A stretch of DNA of 64,000 nt, taken from positions 434,001-498,000 of the forward strand of contig NZ_FODR01000001.1 of assembly GCF_900110415.1 (NCBI RefSeq), given 5' to 3'. Both the position numbers and the translations under genes were made by a program. Below the pieces are notes generated by a model. It searched no databases. It saw nothing but the letters and a program-made list of their open reading frames with translations, and was not told the DNA's origin. The stretch is from Mucilaginibacter sp. OK283. GTDB taxonomy: Bacteria > Bacteroidota > Bacteroidia > Sphingobacteriales > Sphingobacteriaceae. This document shows, piece after piece, positions 38,714 to 47,251 of the stretch. The number at the start of each line of letters is the position of its first letter. Positions within the stretch are counted from its first letter, which is position 1.

Positions 38714-39198
38714 TTGGCTTCTTTAAATTAGGGTTTTAATTGGTTTTTTAAATTAATAGTAAAGCTATGCAATTGTAACGTGAATGTTATACTATTTTGC
38801 ACATAGTAACTTTTAGTATAATAAATAAGAGGTTAACCTATCTGGTTTCTTCGACAGCAATTTATATTTTGGCCTTTTGTCGACATTTGTAACGCTTACA
38901 CAAAATAATGTTTATCGCTGTTTTATGCTCTCATTGTAAAGATGTAAGCCCGTGCATAATTCAGGAGAAAGCAGGGGTTGGGCAAAATATATAGATTATT
39001 AACCTAAACGTTCAGAGCCGTCAGCTTGAGCAGATTTAAGATCGTCCATTTTACAACAACATGAAAAGTAAAAGATCAATAAAATCACGCTGATCTGCAT
39101 TTAGTTGGTGGCGTTCCGCGATGGGATACTGAACGCCTGGGGTTGTACAACGGGCATGCAAGTTATGTGGGAGTAACCGCATTAATAGGCTTGGAGCA
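38714..39198. other. Intergenic region upstream of the sigma factor gene, with a possible gene remnant
   Basis: This gap should contain the sigma factor promoter, but no clean minus-strand -7 box is visible. On the plus strand, from about 39088, an open frame without a start codon reads ADLHLVGGVPRWDTERLGLY and then NGHASYVGVTALIGLEHYLK, before running into the 3' end of the GH2 gene on the other strand. Its protein-like composition suggests the tail of a decayed gene whose family I cannot name. The stretch before 39000 is AT-rich and featureless. Confidence 0.4.
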
Positions 39199-41931
39199 CT
39201 ATTTAAAGAATTTTATTAGATCCGTACTGCTAAGGTTTTCTTTTGGCGCAAAATTTTTACTACCAGCATATTTCATCAAACTATACCTAAGTTGTCGCGC
39301 TACCGGCCTCGCAGTTAAATTATGATGTATATCCATAGAGCATATGATAAGTTTACCACCGTTTACTTTGAATTCCAATAGATCGGCCATATTCCTGTTC
39401 TTAAAAAAATTATCTATTACGCGCACAATCGGATGGGTTTGAAAGGGAAGTATATCAGTAATCATCGTTTTTGAACTGGTTACCAAATCCCACCACTGCC
39501 AGTCACTATAATAAGCTGTAGGGAAATCGGCAAGGGCGGGGTGGGTTGGGCTGATCAACAGTCCCATACTTCCAGGCTGATCCGGAAAATGGACAGGACT
39601 CCAAAAAACCGGTGCAAAGCGGCCATTAACACCTTTTATTACTGCAGTATCTGGGTTCAGGACAACATTTGCCCCTGCTTTTAACCAACTTAAAGCACTG
39701 TCTGCTGATGTTGTGAAGATGACGTTTTTTGGCGGTTTCGGTAACACAGCAGGATAAACCCATATCTTCCAGTGATTGCTGATAGGGGAATGGGCGAGGC
39801 TTAAGGTGATATCCAGCTGCATCGCCTTGGATATCGAATTAAGATTGACGCTGAATGTACCGATCTGCTGTCCGTTACCAACCGGGATTGATTTTTTATT
39901 CAATTTTCCACTAAACAGGACTTTTCTGTCTTCACCGGTTATGCACCAGGTAAGTTGATCTGTCATAGTTTTATCAGAAAAATTCGCCAGTTCGACCGAA
40001 GCTGAAAATGCCTCGTCATTGGTGTAAGTGGCTTTGTCGAACCTAAGCAACGGAACCACAGGCCCGCAAAACCGGCGGAACTCTCGTGGTGTTATAATGC
40101 CTTTACTATCCCAGAAAGCATTTAGCAAACCTACAAGCGCAGTTCCCTGCCCTGGAAAATCATGAAGGTCGAGTAACTGAAAACCACCCACGCCCGAGGT
40201 TTTTAAGGCCCGCTCAATTTCTTCTTTATAAAGGTTTGCTGCTAAGTTGCCACTGGCCTTTAGATAAGGACCCGCCAGATCAAGCATTCCTTTATTGCGG
40301 AGATCATGCCGGATAGCTTTAAAATTCATAGGTTCCAGCACACCTTTATATTTATGAATCTCATTCAGATCAGGATAAACAGAATATTGGCCAACTTCAT
40401 GAATTACGAGTGGTACCGGGATATTTTTCATTGCGGTGCTATAATCGGTTTTAAAGTCGGGGATGTTCGTATTGAAAATTCCCTGCCCCCGTACCCAGCC
40501 TTTATCCGTATATTGAGTAATAAAATAATCGTCTGCCGGCTCCGGGTATTTACCGTGTCCTTTTTGAAAGCTAAAAGTAGTAGTGGTATAAAGACGCCTG
40601 CTATCCTTAGCTTTCAGTTCCCTTACTAAACCCTGAAGCCAGTTAAAATCGCCTTCAAGTTCATTGCCCATGCTCCAGAAACAAAACGAGGGGTGATTTC
40701 CATAGTTCTGTATGATCCGGGAGGCTTCATCCTTAAGGTACAATAACGTTCCGGGATCTTTGCCAACCGTGAGGCTCCATAAGGGTAGTTCAACATGCAG
40801 GTAAAATCCAAGAGAATCGGCCACTTTAAAGGCTGCTTCCGGCGGACACCAGGAATGAAACCGGATGTGATTTAATCCATATTGCTTTGCGGTTTTAAAT
40901 AGCTTCAACCATCCGGTTTCGTTCATCGGCGGGTGGCCTTCCAGCGGAAATATGTTACACTCCAATGTTCCCCGCAGAAACAGCTGCCTGCCGTTAATGC
41001 GGAACTGCCCTTTCGCAGAAGATAGATCACGGAAGCCAAATCGTTCGGTTCTGCTGTCGATAACCTTGCCGGATCTGTCGGTAACATCGATTTTTAGACC
41101 ATAAAGCCGGGGATTAAATTCATCCCAGCCCCGGGCATTCTTAACTTTGATGATGAGCTTTGAATGCCATAAACTATCAACGGCAACGGTGATATTCTGT
41201 GTATCCTCAACAACGTGCGGCCCTTTTAATAATCTTGCTCTGACGTAATACTTTTTATCTCTCGCCCCGGGTACAAAATTGATATTTGCTTCAACAGAGC
41301 CGGATTTTAGGCTTGGGAATAACTGCACATTATCGATGGCTAAAGGATGCTGGTCGACGATTTCCATTTTTCCGATTACGCCGTTCCATATGATTTGTGT
41401 GCCATCGGTATATGCATGAGCAAAGTTATTAACGCTGATATCATGTTGTTTCCTGTTATCCACACGTAAAGTAATCTGATGGACACCGGCCTTGAGCGTA
41501 CCTAAATCGAAAACCTGCGGTGTTACAAGGCTTTCCTGGGTGCCTGCCTGATGTCCATCAATCCAGCAATCGGTTTTCCAGATCACACGTTCCAGCGTCA
41601 GGCGTGCCGACTGCATGTTTTGGGGGATCGAAACTGTACGTTGGTACCACACTGCGCCGGTATACTCATGTTTCCTTGACAAATGCATCATCACCAGCTT
41701 GTTAAGTTTCAGCGTATCTGTCTGAACCGGTTTTCCGACTCCGGCATCATCCAATGTTCCTGGTAGAATTATTTTTCCCGGCAATTTCTCAATATACCAT
41801 TTTTCAGGTATCCCTTTATCAAGGGAATCCAGTTTAAAGGCCCATGTGCCAGAAACTGAAATCTGCGTGTGTTGTGCAAATGCTACCATACCCCAACATA
41901 GTACAGCAAATAAGACTAATGTTTTTTTCAT
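39199..41931 (-). CDS. Exported GH2-family glycoside hydrolase (beta-galactosidase-like)
   Basis: This 910-residue protein has a signal peptide (MKKTLVLFAVLCWGMVAFAQ). The GH2 layout is visible: a sugar-binding jelly-roll (TGAVWYQRTVSIPQNM, then LERVIWKTDCWIDGHQAG), an Ig-like domain, and a TIM barrel with RFHSWCPPEAAFKVADSLGF. The acid/base Glu is in FCFWSMGNELEGDF and the nucleophile Glu in VPLVIHEVGQYSVYPD. A C-terminal region of about 300 residues follows. Sugar specificity cannot be read from the sequence. It is transcribed away from the AraC regulator at 42293 and lies beside the SusC/SusD locus, so it is probably part of the same glycan pathway. Confidence 0.88.
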   Translation of the reverse strand: MKKTLVLFAVLCWGMVAFAQHTQISVSGTWAFKLDSLDKGIPEKWYIEKLPGKIILPGTLDDAGVGKPVQTDTLKLNKLVMMHLSRKHEYTGAVWYQRTVSIPQNMQSARLTLERVIWKTDCWIDGHQAGTQESLVTPQVFDLGTLKAGVHQITLRVDNRKQHDISVNNFAHAYTDGTQIIWNGVIGKMEIVDQHPLAIDNVQLFPSLKSGSVEANINFVPGARDKKYYVRARLLKGPHVVEDTQNITVAVDSLWHSKLIIKVKNARGWDEFNPRLYGLKIDVTDRSGKVIDSRTERFGFRDLSSAKGQFRINGRQLFLRGTLECNIFPLEGHPPMNETGWLKLFKTAKQYGLNHIRFHSWCPPEAAFKVADSLGFYLHVELPLWSLTVGKDPGTLLYLKDEASRIIQNYGNHPSFCFWSMGNELEGDFNWLQGLVRELKAKDSRRLYTTTTFSFQKGHGKYPEPADDYFITQYTDKGWVRGQGIFNTNIPDFKTDYSTAMKNIPVPLVIHEVGQYSVYPDLNEIHKYKGVLEPMNFKAIRHDLRNKGMLDLAGPYLKASGNLAANLYKEEIERALKTSGVGGFQLLDLHDFPGQGTALVGLLNAFWDSKGIITPREFRRFCGPVVPLLRFDKATYTNDEAFSASVELANFSDKTMTDQLTWCITGEDRKVLFSGKLNKKSIPVGNGQQIGTFSVNLNSISKAMQLDITLSLAHSPISNHWKIWVYPAVLPKPPKNVIFTTSADSALSWLKAGANVVLNPDTAVIKGVNGRFAPVFWSPVHFPDQPGSMGLLISPTHPALADFPTAYYSDWQWWDLVTSSKTMITDILPFQTHPIVRVIDNFFKNRNMADLLEFKVNGGKLIICSMDIHHNLTARPVARQLRYSLMKYAGSKNFAPKENLSSTDLIKFFK

Positions 41932-42292
41932 CGAAAATCGGCCTGGTTATTATTTATAGGCTCCTGTTAAAGTAGTCACCGAACGCCCCTCTAATGTAAG
42001 CTTATTTGTGGTGATGGTTGATTTTTGCAGGTTCTTGGTTGTGCTTGTTGTATAAACATAAATGTTTCTTCGGTTATTAAATTGGTTTGTAATTTTCGGA
42101 AATAAAACAGCTTATTAATATGGACGCAATTAGGATTTATATGGACTATATTATTATCAAACTGAAATTGATTCCAAATCAAATTTCTAATTTTTACGTT
42201 TACCGATAAGTATATCTGCCTGCGAATCGACACGTTGCATCTGCGTCAAAAAATAGTAGAAGGCAATTGTATTTTGAAATGGATTATTTGAA
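41932..42292. other. Divergent promoter region of GH2 gene and AraC regulator
   Basis: This 361-bp AT-rich stretch separates the divergent GH2 gene (minus) and AraC gene (plus) and is the likely place for the regulator to act. No exact TAnnTTTG box and no strong repeat pair was found. An 80-codon minus-strand ORF inside it is rich in Asn and Ile and has no recognisable motif; it is not called. Confidence 0.45.
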
Positions 42293-43183
42293 ATGAATTA
42301 TAAGAAAGACGGGTTCGACGGGCAAAAAGCCATTGGTATTCCCAGGTCGATTGTAAACAGGTTCTGCCTCTCCAATGATATTATTAAAGGCTCATATATC
42401 ACCGATATCGGCTATTATCCCAAAGCGAAATTTCATTTTCGAAAAAGAACCCAGGGGGCAGAACAAAATATTCTTATTTATTGTGTGGAGGGAACGGGAA
42501 TAGCAACAATCAAATCTGTCAGGCATACTATTGTTCCGGGTGACTTTATTGTCATTCCACACAGCATTGCTCATTCGTATGAAACGAATGAAAAAACACC
42601 CTGGACAATTTATTGGTGCCATTTTAAAGGCGAGCAGGCAGATGCTTTAGTGAAATGGCTTTATTCAAAAGGGCAAAGCTACAAATACAGTGTTGAATTT
42701 GTACAGGAGCGTATCGCGCTATTTGAACAGCTTTACACCTATCTTGAACAGGGTTACAGCATGGAGAATCTGACTTACATTAATTTGTTGTTGCTGCAAT
42801 TTTTAAGTTCATTTATTTACAGTGATAAATACAATACGAAGCTATCCGAAAAAAACACCGATATCCTTGAAAAATCTATATTTTTCATGCGGAACAATCT
42901 TGAAAAGTCACTGACGCTTTCCGAACTGGCAGCATCGGTTAACTTGTCTAATAGCCATTATTCAGCTATTTTCAGAAAAAAAACGGGGTTCCCGCCTATT
43001 GAATATTTTAATCATCTGAAAATTCAGAAAGCTTGTCAGTATTTACAGTTTACCAAACTGAGGATAAATGAAATTGCGTTTAAAGTTGGGATAGATGATC
43101 CATTTTATTTTTCGAGACTTTTTACCAAAACAATGGGATATGCTCCTAAAGAATATCGTGAAACAAGATATTCAACTAAATAA
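42293..43183 (+). CDS. AraC-family transcriptional regulator with cupin sensor domain
   Basis: This 296-residue regulator has an N-terminal AraC-type cupin domain (residues ~15-120, with YCVEGTGIATIKSVRHTIVP and GDFIVIPHSIAHSYETN). The C-terminal double HTH domain includes LTLSELAASVNLSNSHYSAI, FRKKTGFPPIEYFNHLKIQK, and then INEIAFKVGIDDPFYFSRLF with TMGYAPKEYRE. The sensor resembles those that bind sugars. It diverges from the GH2 gene and probably activates it, and perhaps other genes of the glycan locus. Confidence 0.93.
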   Translation: MNYKKDGFDGQKAIGIPRSIVNRFCLSNDIIKGSYITDIGYYPKAKFHFRKRTQGAEQNILIYCVEGTGIATIKSVRHTIVPGDFIVIPHSIAHSYETNEKTPWTIYWCHFKGEQADALVKWLYSKGQSYKYSVEFVQERIALFEQLYTYLEQGYSMENLTYINLLLLQFLSSFIYSDKYNTKLSEKNTDILEKSIFFMRNNLEKSLTLSELAASVNLSNSHYSAIFRKKTGFPPIEYFNHLKIQKACQYLQFTKLRINEIAFKVGIDDPFYFSRLFTKTMGYAPKEYRETRYSTK

Positions 43184-43360
43184 TTCGATATTCCGGGGAG
43201 GCTATATGTAATTACGCGCCCTAAGTTTAAAAAAATGCGCAAGACAATTTGTTAAATATATTTTTAGATATAATTGCAATTATACAACTACACTTGCTGG
43301 CTTTGGTATTTAATCAAACTAACCATGCGCTTAATGAGGTTAATGTATCCTTATACGTGC

Positions 43361-43405
43361 AAACTAACACATAACATTCTTTATATCTTTGCCTTGGGTT
43401 AGTTT
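43361..43405 (+). promoter_or_regulatory. Promoter with flanking inverted repeat upstream of Crp/Fnr gene
   Basis: TATCTTTG (43384-43391) matches the Bacteroidota -7 box TAnnTTTG and lies 28 bp before the start codon of the Crp/Fnr gene. It is bracketed by the 8-bp inverted repeat AAACTAAC (43361-43368) and GTTAGTTT (43398-43405). A dimeric regulator bound to both arms would cover the promoter, so autoregulation is possible. No TTTG at -33 is visible. Confidence 0.45.
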
Positions 43406-43419
43406 AATAATCAAAATCA

Positions 43420-44001
43420 ATGCACAGCAAGCTTTTAGACTACATCAGGCGATACGCTACATTGCCACTTACAAGTGATGAAGAAGCGTTAATTATAGCT
43501 GCTTTCCACCCCAAAAAGCTCAGAAAAAAGCAATACTTTTTGGAAGAAGGCAATGTGTGTAAATACGTTGGTTTTATTGTAAAAGGTGCTATGCGGCAAT
43601 ATAGCGTAGATGACAAAGGTGTGGAACATATTGTACAGTTATATATTGAAAATTATTGGGCAAGCGACCGTGAAAGTGCTATCATGCTTACACCATCAAG
43701 ATATAATATCGATGCCTGGGAAGATACCGAACTACTCATTGCTACAGTGGCAGACATGTTGGATCTGATAGAAAAAGTACCTTCATTTGGACAAATGACA
43801 AGGTTAATGGACCAAAGAAGTTTCATTGTTTCTCAGCGAAGATTGAATTCTACCATTAGTAATACAGCAGAAAAACGCTATGAAGAATTTGCCGCTAATC
43901 ACCCTCAATTTATTCAACGATTCCCCCAGCACCTCATTGCCTCTTTTTTGGGCATAACAAAAGAAACTTTAAGCAGAATCAGAAAACAAGCAAGTAAATA
44001 A
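43420..44001 (+). CDS. Crp/Fnr-family transcriptional regulator
   Basis: This 193-residue protein has a cyclic-nucleotide-binding-like beta barrel (KKQYFLEEGNVCKYVGFIVK, then GAMRQYSVDDKGVEHIVQLY) and a C-terminal winged HTH ending FPQHLIASFLGITKETLSRI. It lacks the cysteines of Fnr-type oxygen sensors and the arginine pocket of true CRP, as is common in Bacteroidota homologues, so the ligand is unknown. It is followed by a strong terminator and then by an NmrA-like gene on the same strand, which it may control. Confidence 0.92.
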   Translation: MHSKLLDYIRRYATLPLTSDEEALIIAAFHPKKLRKKQYFLEEGNVCKYVGFIVKGAMRQYSVDDKGVEHIVQLYIENYWASDRESAIMLTPSRYNIDAWEDTELLIATVADMLDLIEKVPSFGQMTRLMDQRSFIVSQRRLNSTISNTAEKRYEEFAANHPQFIQRFPQHLIASFLGITKETLSRIRKQASK

Positions 44002-44026
44002 CTTCTGTTTTAATTTTTGATTTTAC

Positions 44027-44058
44027 AAAAGCGTTGATATTTATCAACGCTTTTTTTT
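44027..44058 (+). terminator. Strong intrinsic terminator after Crp/Fnr gene
   Basis: A perfect 9-bp stem GCGTTGATA/TATCAACGC (44031-44039 and 44042-44050) with a 2-base loop is preceded by AAAA and followed by eight T residues. It begins 25 bp after the Crp/Fnr stop codon. It separates this gene from the NmrA-like gene. Confidence 0.9.
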
Positions 44059-44118
44059 ATCATTTCTCATCGTTTCGGGGTGTGCTGTTGCTGCAATTTT
44101 ACATCATAAAACAAACAG

Positions 44119-44997
44119 ATGAAAAAGCAAACAATAGTAGTAATTGGAGCAACAGGTGCACAAGGTAAGGGTATTGTAAATGCCCTTGTAAATGAAGGCA
44201 CATTTAATGTAAAAGCAATAACCCGTAACCCGGAAACATATACAGGCAAGGCAAATGAAGCAGTTTATGCAGATTTAAAAGACTTGCAATCCTTAAAAGA
44301 CGCTTTTACAAATGCGTACGGCGTATTTGTGGTAACCAACTTTTGGGAAGGTGCCGACGAAATTACCCAGGGTAAAAATGCCATTGAAGCAGCAAAAGCA
44401 ACGGGGGTGCAACATTTTATTTGGTCAACGCTTCCGGATGTGGAGCTCATTAGTGAGGCAGGGTTTGAAGTGCCGCATTTTACTTTAAAGGCAAAGGTGG
44501 ATGAATTGGTAAAAAGTGCAGGATTCAAATATGCAACATTTGTTCAGCCGCCGTTTTATTTTCAAAATCTTGTAGGGATGTTGGGGCCACAACCCAAACA
44601 AGATGGCACAACCGGCTGGACACTACCGATTGACCCAACAAAAAAAGCGATTCACATGTCGGATATTAATGACCTGGGAAAAGTAGTAGCCGGTGCATTT
44701 TTGCAGCCCGAAAAAGTTGGAAACGGTAATTATCTTGCCCTGGCAACCGGGTTGTACAGTTTTAACGATATCATAGAAGCCTATAAAGCCAATGGCCAAG
44801 CGTATACCTTTTCACAAGTACCAGCCGAAATATTTTCAACTTTTTTTGAAGGAGCAAAGGAGCTGGCAGAGATGTTTGGGTATTTTGAAAAACACACGTA
44901 CATGGGACCAGATTCAGCGTCACGAATTGAACTGGCAAAAGAAACTGCCACCCACAAATTTGTGCCGCTCCAGGAATGGTTAAGCCAAAACAGTTAA
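44119..44997 (+). CDS. NmrA/HSCARG-like NAD(P)-binding protein
   Basis: This 292-residue atypical short-chain dehydrogenase has the Rossmann nucleotide motif VVIGATGAQGKGIVNAL, then AITRNPETY, AVYADLKDLQSLKDAF, GVFVVTNFWEG and HFIWSTLPDVE. The central FVQPPFYFQNLVG and IHMSDINDLGKVVAGAF fit the NmrA/HSCARG branch. Members sense the NADPH/NADP state or reduce quinones and other electrophiles. The substrate is not predictable. It sits between the Crp/Fnr regulator and a pirin gene, a set that suggests a redox or xenobiotic stress role. Confidence 0.88.
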   Translation: MKKQTIVVIGATGAQGKGIVNALVNEGTFNVKAITRNPETYTGKANEAVYADLKDLQSLKDAFTNAYGVFVVTNFWEGADEITQGKNAIEAAKATGVQHFIWSTLPDVELISEAGFEVPHFTLKAKVDELVKSAGFKYATFVQPPFYFQNLVGMLGPQPKQDGTTGWTLPIDPTKKAIHMSDINDLGKVVAGAFLQPEKVGNGNYLALATGLYSFNDIIEAYKANGQAYTFSQVPAEIFSTFFEGAKELAEMFGYFEKHTYMGPDSASRIELAKETATHKFVPLQEWLSQNS

Positions 44998-45001
44998 GCA
45001 A

Positions 45002-45060
45002 ATGAAACTATCATGAGCTCCACTCAAAAATAAAATGAGTATAGCTCATGATAGCTTCAT
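45002..45060. repeat. Long near-perfect hairpin between NmrA-like and pirin genes
   Basis: The left arm (45002 onward) is ATGAA-A-CTATCATGAGCT-CC-ACTCA. The right arm is TGAGT-AT-AGCTCATGATAG-C-TTCAT, ending at 45060, with an A-rich loop between. The arms pair over 22 of 25 positions. It begins 4 bases after the NmrA-like stop codon. There is no T-run on either side, so it is not a standard terminator. It could protect mRNA ends, separate expression of the two genes, or be a short mobile repeat. Confidence 0.75.
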
Positions 45061-45117
45061 CTCCATTTAAAACGGCGAAGCCTTCTTGAGTGCCAATAAA
45101 AAACAAATTATATTCTG

Positions 45118-45990
45118 ATGAAAAAGAAAACGAGTTTCTCAACAAAAGGGAATAATGCTACAGTAGGTCCGCTATCAATCCAACGAATGTTGCCTAATCG
45201 ATACGCTAACAAGGTGGGTCCCTTTGTATTTCTCGATTATGTTCGCCCGGTTGTTAAAGAAACCATAACCCAAAATGGTATGGGAGTCCACCCACACCGG
45301 GGCATTGCAACATTAACTTACATTCTTCAGGGCGAAGTAGAGCATTTTGACAGTGCCGGAAATGAGGCGATAATTCGTTCGGGAGGCGCACAGTGGATGA
45401 AAGCAGGTAATGGAATAATTCACGATGAAAATTTAAATTACGACTCCCAAACAGAGAGCAAATTTATCCAGGGTTTTCAATTTTGGATAAATTTACCTGC
45501 AAAAAATAAAGCCGAAAAGCCTGCTCATATCGCTTTACAAGCCAATGAATTCCCCCAAAAAGCATTACCTGATCATGATGGCTGGATAAAAGTAATTGTT
45601 GGCAACTATCAGGAATTGAGTTCGAAGATTCCCAATTATTCCAGGCAGTTTTTGTATCATATTCAATTAAAAGCAGGAGCACAGTTTTCACTAACAATGG
45701 AAAGTGAAACAGAAGTTGCAGCCTTTTTACCCATGCAAAACGCGATGCTAAACGACACTGAGTTTCAGGCAGGTGAATTTATTGAGTTCGACAAAGCGGC
45801 CGGCGAAATTGAAATAAAAAACAATTCTTTAACAACCATCGATGTCCTGTTATTTGGCGGTGAAGAATATACAGAACCTGTGGTAGCAGAAGGTCCGTTT
45901 GTAATGAATTCGCAATCAGAAATAACAACTGCTTACCGGGATTTTCATGCCGGAAAGTATGGGGAAATAAAAGTAACAGCACAAAAGTAA
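45118..45990 (+). CDS. Pirin-family protein
   Basis: This 290-residue bicupin protein has the pirin metal site. NGMGVHPHRGIATLTYIL carries two His ligands, and MKAGNGIIHDEN supplies the third His and the Glu. GPFVFLDYVRPV and SKFIQGFQFWINLPAKNK are further family blocks. Bacterial pirins act as quercetin 2,3-dioxygenases or as regulators by protein contact; the role here is unknown. The C-terminal cupin ends LLFGGEEYTEPVVAEGPFVM. It is the last plus-strand gene before the convergent aldo/keto reductase operon. Confidence 0.93.
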   Translation: MKKKTSFSTKGNNATVGPLSIQRMLPNRYANKVGPFVFLDYVRPVVKETITQNGMGVHPHRGIATLTYILQGEVEHFDSAGNEAIIRSGGAQWMKAGNGIIHDENLNYDSQTESKFIQGFQFWINLPAKNKAEKPAHIALQANEFPQKALPDHDGWIKVIVGNYQELSSKIPNYSRQFLYHIQLKAGAQFSLTMESETEVAAFLPMQNAMLNDTEFQAGEFIEFDKAAGEIEIKNNSLTTIDVLLFGGEEYTEPVVAEGPFVMNSQSEITTAYRDFHAGKYGEIKVTAQK

Positions 45991-46095
45991 ATTAGCCCGG
46001 GATGAATATCATCATCTTATACAAACCATTAGACGTAGGACGCTAAATAACTTTGTCAAAACTCCCGGAATATCCTATCGTACAGTTTGTTAAGG

Positions 46096-47250
46096 CTACT
46101 TGTTCAGCTTGTTATATTCCTCATCTGTAACTTTTTCCAACCAAACTACTGCCCCCTTGCCTTTATCTGGACTCAAGGCGATGTGTGACAAGGACCTATC
46201 CGGAGAGGCGCCGTGCCAATGAGCGACATTAGCGGGGCATTTAATAACATCCCCTTTATGTACTAAACGAATGGGCTGGCTCTTTTCCTGGTAATAACCA
46301 ACACCATCTGTAATCAGCAGTATTTGCCCCGAAGGATGAAGATGCCAGTTTGACCTTGCTTTGGGAGCAAAGGTAACGTTACCCACCGAAGTGCTGGTAG
46401 AGGGGCCTACGCTGGTGAGCATGTTTACCCAGACATCCCCGGTGAAATTATTACCCAAGACTTTGTCCCCCTTTGAAAATGTGGGCTCAGAAACTATCGC
46501 CTGCTCTGAAGCGGGCGTAACGGCGCTTCCTGTGGAACCATACATGCCGTTTAAAATTTCCGATGCAGAACTACCTGCATTCCGGTCAATCTCTGCTGAT
46601 AATTTAGCGGCAATTCCCCGTAACTGCCTTTCTGTTAAACCCGTGTTCTGTCCTACACTTAAATGGCTGCGAAGCTGTCCATCGGCACCACGAATGGCAG
46701 CTAAAATAGAAATTGTAGCAATCTCGCGACTTTGATAATCGAGATTATCTCTGCCAAAAATATCAGCGAACAGGTGTTCCTTTAAAAAGGTATCGATAAC
46801 CGGAACAAAATCTTGGGTGGAATTGGCGGACCTGCCCGTCAGCTTCGCCTGGACACCTTTTCCGAATTTATACTTTGGATCGCCGTAATCTATTTTTGAC
46901 GGTTTCCTGCCCTCTATATCAATTTTTCCTTTTAGTTTCCTTTCATTGACCACGGTTTGGAAGGTATTGATCGCATTTAAACTTCTTGGGAAACCTGCAT
47001 AAGCATATAACTGCACCAAAATCTCTTTGATCTCATTGATTGTCAGGCCTGCCTCCAAACCTTTTCCTAAAGCGCTCCTCAAATTAACCTGGTCTCCTTT
47101 AGCGGCATATGCTGAGATAGGGACAATCGCCTCTTGTTTTAACGATAAAGGTTGCCCGCCTGGATCTTTTTGCTGGCCATAAGCAATTGAACTTGCGCTT
47201 ACGGCCAATGCCAGGCATACATAAACGGTTAGTTTAAAAGTGCTGCTCAT
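46096..47250 (-). CDS. Exported fusion of two CMD-like domains and an HNL-like cupin
   Basis: This 384-residue protein has a signal peptide (MSSTFKLTVYVCLALAVSAS). The first carboxymuconolactone decarboxylase-like domain is at residues ~35-110 (GLTINEIKEILVQLYAYAGF). The second is at ~135-230 (SREIATISILAAIRGADGQL, then LSVGQNTGLTERQLRGI). A cupin covers ~265-380 with SNWHLHPSGQILLITDGVGY and NVAHWHGASPDRSLSHIAL. The CMD parts lack the CxxC of AhpD, so peroxidase activity is unlikely. The cupin keeps HxHxxxQ and the later His of manganese cupins and closely resembles the two free-standing cupins of the operon. It is the last gene of the operon, 1 bp after the flavodoxin gene. Confidence 0.9.
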   Translation of the reverse strand: MSSTFKLTVYVCLALAVSASSIAYGQQKDPGGQPLSLKQEAIVPISAYAAKGDQVNLRSALGKGLEAGLTINEIKEILVQLYAYAGFPRSLNAINTFQTVVNERKLKGKIDIEGRKPSKIDYGDPKYKFGKGVQAKLTGRSANSTQDFVPVIDTFLKEHLFADIFGRDNLDYQSREIATISILAAIRGADGQLRSHLSVGQNTGLTERQLRGIAAKLSAEIDRNAGSSASEILNGMYGSTGSAVTPASEQAIVSEPTFSKGDKVLGNNFTGDVWVNMLTSVGPSTSTSVGNVTFAPKARSNWHLHPSGQILLITDGVGYYQEKSQPIRLVHKGDVIKCPANVAHWHGASPDRSLSHIALSPDKGKGAVVWLEKVTDEEYNKLNK

Positions 47251-47251
47251 A

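Noticed and set aside
41991..42233. 80-codon minus-strand ORF between GH2 and AraC genes
   Set aside because: Asn/Ile-rich translation of AT-rich promoter DNA, no motif, no family resemblance.
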